Assembly (NCBI GenBank): GCA_933228675.1
Contig: OW121741.1
Location: 40,515,952-40,579,951 of the forward strand
Source of the DNA: Stomorhina lunata
Taxonomy: Eukaryota; Arthropoda; Insecta; Diptera; Rhiniidae
Reading direction: 5' to 3'
Length of the DNA stretch: 64,000 nucleotides
Shown here in pieces: positions 24,197 to 34,330 of the stretch (position 1 is its first letter; each line of letters starts with the position of its first letter). The notes beneath the pieces were generated by a model. The model had not been told where the DNA came from. It searched no databases and was given only the letters and a program-made list of their open reading frames with translations. A program made the position numbers and the translations under genes.

Positions 24197-25535
24197 ACGT
24201 TAAAAAATCAATTGAAGCATTCAAGTTTTTCTTCATATTTCGTCTCCTTCTGCATTCGTTTTAACATTTGGACAAAAGTCGTTGTTCTACGAAATAGACA
24301 CCACACTTTGGGGATAAATCCACTTCCCTCTAAATTTTAATTTTATCACTTCTAATACTAATTAATGGCTGTGAAAATTTGAAGCTCGTTTTCGCCACTT
24401 TTTAATTTTTTTCACATGTTTTTTGGCCGCTACAAAGAATTCCAAAAAAATAGATAACGATTTGTAGATCTTTTAATTTCACGTCGTTTGATATATATCT
24501 CGTTAATGTGCTCTATATAAGTATAACATATGACAGGTGTAAATGAGGAGTTTTTGAGCGCAAATTTTTCAAAATACCGGTTTTTCGTGGAGCACACTTG
24601 CAAATATGAATGAAAATTTCCAAACTACCGCGTAAACCGAGTTTTTTGCCATTTAGCACCTAAAAGCAAAAGCGCACCAAAAAATCATTGTTTGCTAAAA
24701 TTTTATGAAGATTTCGAAAATCGTGCAAAAAAGTGCATATTGGTTTAAATGGTTTTAGATTGCAAACTGAGACAAAATCACATAAGGCATACAAGCGATG
24801 CCATTTATAACCGATTGGCATCAAAAGTCTGTCAAAAATCTCTTTATTAACTGAGAACGCGAAGGTCTTATCTGAAAACTTTTCAATGGAGCACATCGCG
24901 AATTTAGCTCAAAATTGATCAGGAATGGTCTTAAAACTATTCTTTAATAAGGCTTTACCTTAGATTTGAAGCGCACCAAAATATTATAAGGATTAACGAT
25001 TTTGTGGACCAAATTAGAACTTTATATGTTGAAAAGATATGCTCCTTTTAAAACTTTTATTTAAATAAAAAAAAATCTTTTAAATAAAATTTGTCCATAA
25101 GTCAAGGCAGCAGAATTTCGCTAAGTCTCACATTTTGTCAAATTTCGCGAAAATCGCGGTTAAAAAAATAAATAAAAATATTGTTTAAAAATATTGTTTT
25201 TCACTTGCATAATTGCATTATTTCTTCGTGTTAAGGCATATATAAATTACCATAATACCATGAAATGACAGAACACCTGAAAGTATATAAGTTGTGTCAA
25301 AATCCACATAAAACTTACAAAAATAAAATAGTTTTTAATTTTTTTTTGAAATTTTTGTTTTAACCGTCATAACTTCTGCCCGCATCGCATAAAATCATTA
25401 ACGCGAACGGATTTCACATTCACTAAGCTCCCTTAATAAAACCCCCCCCAAAAAAAAAATAGTGTGCGATCAAAAAATTTTTTGAATTTTTTTAATTCCT
25501 TTAATTAAAACTATTTGATTTTTGTCCATATATAT
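24197..25535. other. Non-coding DNA with weak ~299-bp periodicity
   Basis: Motifs GGAGCACA (24589, 24888) and GCGCACC (24672, 24971) both recur at exactly 299 bases, with recognisable similarity between. This suggests two worn units of a tandem or satellite-like repeat. No coding signal. Confidence 0.4.
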
Positions 25536-25847
25536 TTGTAGCCAATATATCAATTCCGGGAAGTGGGACCTATGGGAGGTACCATAAAAAATGGACCACA
25601 GCCATGGTCTTATTACCAAAAAAAAAAAAAATGATCTATGCCAAATTTCATCAAATTATATTTAGAATTGCGATCAGTAGTTTGATTACAAGCCAGCCTG
25701 CCGTCCAGACGGACGGACGGACATCGCTAAATCGATTCAGAAAGTGATTCTAAGCCTATTGGTATACTAAAAAGTGGGTCTAAGACAAATATTCCTATGC
25801 TTTAAATACATCAGCACAAACTTATAATAACCTTTCCACCTATAATG
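25536..25847 (-). mobile_element. Helentron-like family 2 fragment
   Basis: Matches the 5' third of the family 2 copy at 23850-24195 (CAATTCCGGGAAGTGGGACC, the GGAC tract, and the ending CCTTTCCACCTATAATGG). The hairpin end is absent. It abuts a family 1 copy. Confidence 0.75.
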
Positions 25848-26328
25848 GTAAGAGTGTTATATTTGGCTGTGCCGAATCTTATATACCCACCATCAAGTTG
25901 TGTTCAATTTTGAAATATCTCTCATACATATATCTACGAGAGAGCAGCTAATTCAAAATGTGGACCAAATTCGAAAAAAGTTGTTACGCTAGTTGGTCTG
26001 TTAGTAAAATATTTGGACTAAATTCGGTTGCAGGTGCTTCATAGTTCAAGATTTAAAAGTATGTAAGTGGTTTCCCTAGTATTTACTTTGAACAGAATTA
26101 GTTATCGTAACCTGGCATGATTTTACATTATTAAGTTGTTAAATGCTTCTCGTTTAGCTTAATATTTAGTTAGGATAAACATGCTGATAGTAATACGACA
26201 GGTCCATATATTTTGTTAGGAGTTCCTAACGCATCTACCGTATATAAAGTCTGGACATTGGTGCAATTTTAATATGCTGCTTGTACCTCCGAATCTTTTT
26301 GATTCTAGGTATAAAAAGGGGATGTTAT

Positions 26329-26444
<116 letters not shown>

Positions 26445-27220
26445 AATTATAGACAAATGTTCACCGATTGTAAAAAATTTTTACCCACTGGCTGGCTTTT
26501 ATATAGAGCTTCTTCTTGGCCATAGCTGTCATAGTTTCTAATTTAATAGCTTTCAAGTGGCCTTAGCTACATTTTCTTTTTTGGTTTCCGGGAGTGTTCT
26601 TATATGAAAGCTACAGTCAAATATGGACCGATTCCTATAAAATCTGATATCCTGACCAATAGTTGCATAAAACTGCTCTATTCTAAATTTAGTCGTCATA
26701 GCTATTACAATTGTATTCAATTTATCAGCATTAATGTGTTTCCCGGATCGGGCTTATATGGGAGCTCTTACTAAAGTTGAGCCGATTTCGCCCATTTTCA
26801 ATACACAACTTTTTCAAGATTTCAAAAATACTTTTGTAAAATTTTGTCATTCTAGCTCATTTCGTTAAGGCGCTATTGCGCTTTCATCTAATGGACAGAC
26901 GGACATAAACCCCCTTTTCTTTTTGTATTTTTGTGTTTCCGTAAGTTTTTTATATGGGAGCTATGGTCAAATGGTGACCGATTGTGACAACATTCTGCAC
27001 ACTGGCTGGCATTGACATAAGACTTCCTTGTGCTAAATTTAGTGGCCAAAGCTACTACAGTTTATCAGTTATTGGCATTTAAGTGTATTTTAGGTGGAAT
27101 TTGGGCTGTTTCCGTAAGTTTTTTGTATGGGAGCTATGGTTAAATGTGAACCGATTTCGATGAAATTTTATATGCTGCCTAGTGCTTATGTAAAACTTAT
27201 ATGTACCTAATTTTGTCATC

Positions 27221-27266
27221 TTCTTCTTCTTCTGTTATCCTTGACTCCCAGTGGAGCATAGGGCCT
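27221..27266 (-). mobile_element. 46-bp RTE-like retrotransposon 3' scrap
   Basis: The minus-strand sequence is the last coding triplets, stop codon and (GAA)n-type tail of the same RTE-like family as 9943-10218. It shares CTTCTTCTGTTATCCTTGAC and CTCCCAGTGGAGCATAGGGC with that copy. Direct repeat CATC flanks it (27217-27220, 27267-27270). Removing it restores the uninterrupted family 1 reading GTCATCATAGCTGTTATAAT. Confidence 0.85.
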
Positions 27267-27479
27267 CATCATAGCTGTTATAATTTGTCATTTATTAGCA
27301 AATAAGTGATTAGCCTAGACGAGATTATACGGGAGCTATAGTCAAATGTGAACCGATTTTGCCCGATTTCAATACCAAAATTTTCCAAGAAATGGACCTA
27401 TATCCTTTCGTTAAGGTTTTATCGTGCCGACATAAAAATTTAGTGCGATGTCCGTTGAACTGAACCTATTTTTCAAGTT

Positions 27480-27836
27480 TCGAAAATAGCATTAAAGTGT
27501 CTCGCGGTTTAAAACATACTTCTCTCTATCAGATATCCTTGCTATTTTTATCACTTATATCCGACCGAAAATGGAATACAACATGTATGGGCCGGTGCTT
27601 CCAAATCTGTACTTCACCGTGTACAGGAAAGGGCGATAATGCTTATCGGTTATAGTAGAGTAGCCAACTCTATTGACTTACTGGAGCACAGTCGCAATAT
27701 TTCCAGTGTTTCACTGCCCTATCGCTACTACAATGACATGTGCTCAAATGAAATTAGAGATCTTGTGCCTGAAACCCGTACGTTAATTCGTGGTGCATGA
27801 AACTCAACGATGGTCAAATTATGTGGAAACCAATAA
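27480..27836 (+). pseudogene. LINE C-terminal fragment (Jockey/CR1-like)
   Basis: Frame 27597-27800 (67 codons, TGA at 27798) reads HRVQERAIMLIG, then ANSIDLLEHSRNISSVSLPY, then RYYNDMCSNEIRDLVP. This matches the carboxy-terminal segment after the reverse transcriptase in arthropod Jockey/CR1-like LINEs (RVQxRAxxLIG...SLxHRR...YRYYxGxCSxEI). Just upstream, in another frame, is IRPKMEYNMYGP, the segment that precedes it in such proteins, so one frameshift lies near 27597. Both ends are cut by Helentron-like repeats. Confidence 0.78.
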
Positions 27837-27837
27837 G

Positions 27838-28650
27838 AACAAGTAAGAAAAGCTATAGTGGGTCAAGCCCGACTATATTATACCCTTCACTGCCTTCACT
27901 GCTATGGACCAACAATTTTACAAGTTCTCCTTATCTCTTAGAGACATACATACATATGCCATGTGTATTTTTTTGTTTTTAAATTTCGAGGTTTATGTCA
28001 TTTCCGTCTAAGTTCCTGATATGGGAGCAAAGGTCAATTGTAGACTGATTGTTACCAAATTTTGGTTATTGGTTTATAGATACAAAATATTTATCTCTGC
28101 AAAGTTTTGGTAATCAAATGCATTTATCTTCAGAGTTGTAAACCTTTTTGTGCTTTTATGTGTACATAAACGTTTTTTCAGTCTTGTATGGGAGGTATAG
28201 TCAAATATGGGCCTATTACTACAAAATTGGGTACACTAATTGAGGTAATAGTAAGCAATATTTGTGCTGAATATTACTAAAATGCAAGTAAATTTGTGGC
28301 TGTAAAGGACCAAATACTCTTTTTCGGGAAGGCATCCCTATGGGAGGTACCCGAAATAGTAATCCGATTTTGCTCAAAAAGTATAAGCATCGTCCTTGGA
28401 CCAAAATATGAGTCTGTGCCAAATTTCATTAAATTATCTTTAAAGTTACGACTTGCACACTGATAACAAGCTTACATGGATAACTGGCCAGCCAGCCAGC
28501 CGGACGGACATCGTTAAAACAACTCAGGGAGTGATTCTAAGTCGATTGGTATGCTAAAAGGTTGGTCTCAGACCAATACATCTATGCGTTACAAACATCA
28601 GCATAAACCCAATATACCCTTTCCACCTATGGTGGTGAAGGGTATAAAAA
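27838..28650 (-). mobile_element. Helentron-like family 2 copy
   Basis: Starts AACAAGTAAGAAAAGC with hairpin GTGGGTCAAGCCCGAC and ends GGTGGTGAAGGGTATAAAAA. A single unit of about 0.81 kb with both ends. Its internal CTGTAAAGGACCAAA region is shared with the fragment at 63170-63410. Confidence 0.8.
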
Positions 28651-29119
28651 TAAATTCAATAATAACGGATTTTGGACTACATTCAAGAAATCCTTGAACC
28701 AACTACCTTAAGCATCTATAAATACTGGATTTTCATTTTGTTTGTCGATACATTGTTATTATAATTATAAATAATTGATATCCTAGTGCAATACACTTAT
28801 GTAAATCTTTTAATACAACGAATTATTGTTGTTTCAATGTCCCTATTATATCGCTTAAGCGGCATTTTCCCCATCAAATAGTGTAAAATTTAATATAATT
28901 CTTTTTTACTTCTTGCTTTAAAAATAGCACAGAGTTATGTCACTCTTAACACAATAACTCACAAACTAAAAAACAATAAAATATCATGCAATTTTAATAG
29001 CTGTCTTTTAAAAGTTAGTGCAACGGAAAATGAAACTAGCGCCATATATGTTTCAAAAAAAGTTAGCGCATTTCAGTCTTGGTATCTCTTGGTATGTCTA
29101 TCCTAACATGACATAGGAT
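28651..29119. other. AT-rich spacer
   Basis: No recognised element or gene. Confidence 0.4.
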
Positions 29120-29510
29120 TATGCTAGGAGATCTTCAAAGCAATGAATACAGTATTGTTATGAGCCGATGAGGAAGAAAGCGTCACTCACTTCCTCTGAT
29201 CACTGCCCAGATCTTGCTGATCTTAGAGCACATCATCTGGGCTAGTTGTTACTGCACGATCTATCTGATCTCGAGAATATATCTTAATGTTTTCTTAAAT
29301 CTAGTACTTACTGTCGTAGTTTAAGTCGTATATTCGACAACCGTAATAAGGCTGATTATTTAGTATATAGTATCTTGATCTAATTGAGCTTGTCTTGGAA
29401 GCCCAGAGTCTCTTTGTTTCTATTACTTGTAGGTGAGCCAAAGAGACTTATTCCGAGGACCGAATTGACTCGGACTGTGTCTTCAGACATCTGCTTAACC
29501 TAACCTAATA
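29120..29510 (+). pseudogene. LINE 3' end (Jockey/R1-like C-terminus and 3' UTR)
   Basis: Around 29167 the plus strand reads DEEESVTHFL, then, after a frame change, HCPDLADLRAHHLG and LHDLSDLENI. This is the C-terminal Cys/His segment seen in many Jockey/R1-like LINE proteins (DxEEExxxHFLCxCPxLxxxR). Several stops and at least one frameshift are present. It is followed about 220 bp later by CTTAACCTAACCTAATA near 29494, a repeat type common at LINE 3' ends in flies. It is thus an old 3' fragment. Confidence 0.65.
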
Positions 29511-29580
29511 TTTACCCATATTTTAGGTGCCGAAGTAGTACCTTCGTCTACGACAGTTTTATACTAGATTAAATAAAACA

Positions 29581-29632
29581 TCAACACAAACTGTCGCGAA
29601 AGTTTGTGTTGACCACGACATGTCGTGGTCAA
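29581..29632. repeat. Adjacent hairpin and 24-bp perfect palindrome
   Basis: 29581-29592 (TCAACACAAACT) pairs with 29601-29612 across an 8-base loop. Overlapping its right arm is a perfect 24-bp palindrome at 29609-29632 with centre CGACATGTCG. Wider, CGACAGTTT near 29561 pairs with AAACTGTCG near 29588. This is subterminal structure of a kind seen in foldback elements. Confidence 0.8.
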
Positions 29633-29886
29633 AGGACTTTGACTCTTAAAACAATATTGACTATAATTTTGGAATTTACTAATATAGAGCTGCCATGGGA
29701 AAGAAATTTATTTCCTATAACTAGTTATAGGCAAATCAATTCTGCTGACACATATACACGACACACAACAATTGTAAAGAACATAAAAATACCTTACGCT
29801 CCAGTTTTTTCACAAACTCTCAACAAAAAATTCAATCAATGGTTATGAAACACAAATGATGAAGCGAGTGTTGGTGCCCACCGCTG

Positions 29887-29918
29887 ATGCATTAAACACA
29901 TAGACAACAGCAGGCTAC
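29887..29918. repeat. 32-bp inverted repeat, left arm
   Basis: Starts ATGCATTAAACACATAGACA and ends GCAGGCTAC. It is identical in inverse to 33192-33223. The pair brackets 3.3 kb that includes a Helentron-like family 3 array; without that array the enclosed DNA is about 0.8 kb. They may be the ends of an unnamed element. No clear target duplication is seen. Confidence 0.65.
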
Positions 29919-30628
29919 ACGAACACCGACTACAAAAGTCGTTGGCTGCAATCGTCGCCGGCAGCTACGTTTAAGACGGCAGCTACATTTCGAAACACCT
30001 GTTTATGAGTGGTGCCAATATTGCGTTTATAAGATGGACAAAATAATAATTTAAATTTTAATAAAAACGATATACATTCATTTTATTAATTAACCTCCGA
30101 AATAAACGGTTTTCATGTACCTGATAGTATGTCTATTTCAAAAAAAATATAGAAAGATTCTGGTGTGATCTCTTGTAGTTTAAAAGTTATGCGCTTTTTA
30201 AATTTCAAGAATAATACGGTATAACTTTATAAGCTTATACTGGGCTTTTATATAACATGAACTACGTAGCTCTAGCACACGTAGCGTGTGAGTTAGACAG
30301 TTTAAAAAATAACTTTTTAAAATTTTACTTCTATTGAGTTAGAGTTATATAAATATAAATTTTTACATAATATTTTATTAGATATTATTATATACATTAA
30401 ATATATAAATATTTGATAAGTATGTAAATTGTTTACATAAATTCTCCCCATTGTATTTATGGTAAATAAAGTCAAGTGGTTTAAATCGCTCATTTATTTC
30501 CATATTATATGGTGTTGACAGCACTAAATCTATTATTGTCGCCAACAAAAACAGAAAATAGTTTAATTTTGGCAACAGCTACAACGGTGGTCGGTTGTCG
30601 TGTAGCTGTGTCGACTCTAGAAAATTTA

Positions 30629-33147
30629 TTATACCCTTCACCAATAGGTGAAAGGGTATTATAAGTTTGTGATTCCGTTTGTAATTTTTTTATTAGTGAT
30701 CGTAGACTCCATAAAAATTATATCGATCGACTCAGAATCGGGAGGAGAATCGATTAAGCGATGTCCGTCTGTCTGTCTGTCTGTCCGTCCGTCTATCTGT
30801 CTGTCTGTTGAAATCAAGTTTCTGAAGCCCCTGGAGGATGTTCTTACATAAATTATATATCAGATTTTAGGAAATTCTCCCGCAATGAACGCTATTAAAT
30901 TTCATTAAAATCGGTTTATAAACACCGAAAATATCGAAAAAATACCAAAAATTAGACGAAAATTTTAAAATTTTTGATTGAAACACACTTTTAAATAACA
31001 AGAGAAAAAAGATACTCCTGATGTACATGTGATAATATTTTTATATATCAGATTGTAGGAAATAGTTTCCCAAAGCACTCTGTAAAATTTTATCAAAATC
31101 GGTTCATAAACAACTGAGATATCGCCAAAACACTGAATTTGATGTATCGCAAATTGCCCAAAGTTCGCATTAGAGAATGTTTGTTGAAAAAATAAAATGC
31201 AGATATAGGAGAAACCACCCTCCTTTAGCACGGACCTACATAAATTTTATATCAGATTTTAGGAAATTCCCCCGCCAAGCACGTTATTAAATTTTATCAA
31301 AAGCGGTCCATAAACAATTGAGATATCGCAATAACACTACATTTGATGTACAGCAAATTGCCCAAAGTACGTGTCTAAGAAATTTTGTTTACATTTCGTA
31401 AGTATTGTTTCAGCGATATCTCAGGTGTTTATGGACCCCGATTGTGATGAAATTTTACATCGTTCTTTGTGTGGATTTTCTAAAATCTATACTCCACAAA
31501 TCTGATTACGAATACCATTCAAACTGTACCGATCAACTTTGAATCGGCAGGAAAATCGATTTCGCGACCTCCGTCCGTCCGTTTGTTTGTCTGTCTGTCT
31601 GTCCGTCCGCCTGTTTGTTTGTCCGTCTGTTTTTTTGTCCGTCCGTCTACCTGTCTGTAATTTTTTCTGTTGTAGTCAAGTTTTTGGAGTTCCTGTTTTG
31701 TCGATATCTCAGGTGTTTATTTTGATGAATTTTAATAGCGTCCTTCGCAGGAGATTACCTAAATCCTGATGCATTCGGTAATTTGTGGTAGATATAATTT
31801 AGCGTTTAAGCGATGGTGTTTTGATCGACAATGATAAAATTCAGGGTGGCCCAATATCCTAAAATTGTGTGTAAAATCCAGGAGCTCCACAAATCTGATT
31901 TTAGCAGACAGACACTCTGCATTAATCTTAATTTTGTGTCTGACTTTTGAACATTATGATAACATTTGAGAATGTATTATATATCAAATTATAGGTAATC
32001 TTCCTAGGAAGTACAAAAATGCAGCTAATTACATGATATCCGTTCAAAACCTACATATGTATGTAAGTATCTCACATATCAACGAAAATTTAAATTTTTT
32101 AATTGCAATTGGGAGAAATCCGTTCACGTTTGACAATTGATCCCTTATAACTTCGCCTAAGATACGATGATGACATTTAGTATAAAGACGTTGTACAATA
32201 TTTATATTCAGGGCGATAGCGCCTAAAATAAACTTTCTAGAGGGACAATATTTGACAAAATTATTTCTGATCTCTTGAAAAGTTCGATATTGAAAATGGG
32301 CGAGCACTATTCACATTTAGTGAAATCTCCCATATAACCCCGACCGGGAATCGATTTAATGCTGATAAATTAAATCACATTAAAATTGCACAAGGAACTA
32401 GAGCAAAACTTTCCAAACATCCATCGGACAGATCGAAAGAACAATACATCCCAAATATTATTGATGAAGTGTTCATTTTAATTAATTAACTAACTTCAGA
32501 TAAATAAGTAAATCTTTAATAACTTTTCCGACAAAGCTGATATCCATCCATTCAAAAGCTATATATTTCACGTATGTATCTGAAACTAAGAGTGTATACC
32601 CTATAATTTTATGGCTTATCATTGTTAAAGCTTTGACCTAAATCAGTCCGCTAACTTCAGAGTTTTACATAACTAATCAAGAACTTTTACTAGTTGGATA
32701 ATTCGTACGAATTAAAGTGCACAACCCTCACTGGGCACTGTGTTTTTGGGTTGCATGCCAGAATAATTAAACTTCGTCAAATCGAAATTTATTAAATGTT
32801 CGTAAAATATGTGTCTATTTTATTTCGAAGCTACTGGCTGGCTTAAATATGCATTCTCTACTTGTAGTCTGGTAATCATTATCTTTCACAAAGGGATCAC
32901 TTAAAAACCCAAGTGAAGCTTCCCTAGACATCAGCCACCTGCCCAACCTAACCTTTGGGTGCATAACTATTTTAGATGATGACGCCACCGAAAAGCTTTT
33001 CTTTTTCCGACTCTTAATTTTAAAGACTCTTTGCATATAATACTAGTATAACCAAATTTTGCTTGGAATTACATTAAGTACTTTTGCAACACCATTGGTG
33101 AAGGGTATCCAAGATTCGGCAAAGCCGAATATACCACTCTTACTTGT
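30629..33147 (+). mobile_element. Helentron-like family 3 array
   Basis: The 5' start is TTATACCCTTCACCAATAGG. The 3' end is TTGGTGAAGGGTATCC, hairpin TTCGGCAAAGCCGAA, then ACTCTTACTTGTT. Inside are two GTCY tracts (30766-30808 and 31570-31660), and three ~190-200 bp units starting TATATCAGATTTTAGGAAAT (near 30859, 31046 and 31250). Part of family 1 sequence (near 32080-32350) is embedded, so the array is mosaic. Its terminal hairpin is family 1-like but its inverted repeats are family 2-like. Confidence 0.75.
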
Positions 33148-33191
33148 TTCTATTTAAACGCATGTATTCTAATTTTGACAGGTTGTAGCCC

Positions 33192-33223
33192 GTAGCCTGC
33201 TGTTGTCTATGTGTTTAATGCAT
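33192..33223. repeat. 32-bp inverted repeat, right arm
   Basis: Exact inverse of 29887-29918; see that entry. Confidence 0.65.
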
Positions 33224-34330
33224 GATATAGAGTTAAGTTTTTGTGTACTTTTATCTCTTAGCGACTAACGGCAAGGACAGCCAATGTTACCATATTTTTT
33301 TCTAAAACGAATCTTGGAAAATATAAGCCATACAAATGGTGTCCGATAGTCTGCGACATCTTTCAAATTGTGAGAACTACATCATGTCAGTAGCAGAGGG
33401 CTAAAGATCTTTAGAGATATATTTAGGATTTTTAATTAACAAAATATTAATTTGATTACAATTTTTTTAGACTAAAATAGTTTTACTCTGGAATTTATGT
33501 TAATAAATGCCTTAAAAAGTTTTGTTAAATTAAAAATTTTCTGCTAATGACAACCTTAAATAATATTTAACATTTTTCATCTTGCAACAAATTCACAAGA
33601 ATACAACAATCATAAAATTTAACAAATTTTCCATGGAAACTCTTTTATACATTTGAATGTATGTTTTTACAATGTTACATTATTTACATTTGAAATGAAG
33701 TAAAAATTTACACATGTTCGTAAAATATGTAAATGACATATTTTTGTATGCATTTCTTAAATGTATGTCATTTCCTTGAAGTCAAAAGAATGAATGTAAG
33801 GAAATGTGCTTAAGAAGAAAAATGTTGAAGCTAATTTTTCCCAGGAAAATTAAAATATTTTCATTGTTGATGTCTTACAAAAAGGGGTGCATATTTTACG
33901 AGTATTGTATTGTAATATTCTATTAACAAGTAAATTCAAAATTTTTCTTAGGTGAGTGAAGGGAGTTAGTTGACTTTAAATATTAACAAATTTTACAAGT
34001 GTTTTATACAGAAGCAGATAATGATTGTGGAGCTAATTTATAATTTACAAGAATTTGTTTTATGTAAAATTTTACATTCAATTACATTGTAAATACATAA
34101 AACTTGCTAATTAACTGAAATCAATTAACACACTTTTGATAAAACACTCAAATTCTCATTAAAGTTAATATTTCTGGGTATTGAAGAGCAGCTGAGGCAA
34201 TTTTCAAATTAATTTCAAAAGCAATGGCAAGGAACTTAATGAAAAGGAAATGATAATAGAGGACGAATGTAGTAGGGGAACATACTATAACTCGTAGAAA
34301 AAATTTTATTTAACTGAATTTGTATATATT
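33224..34330. other. AT-rich non-coding stretch
   Basis: No gene, element end or tandem repeat recognised. Confidence 0.45.
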
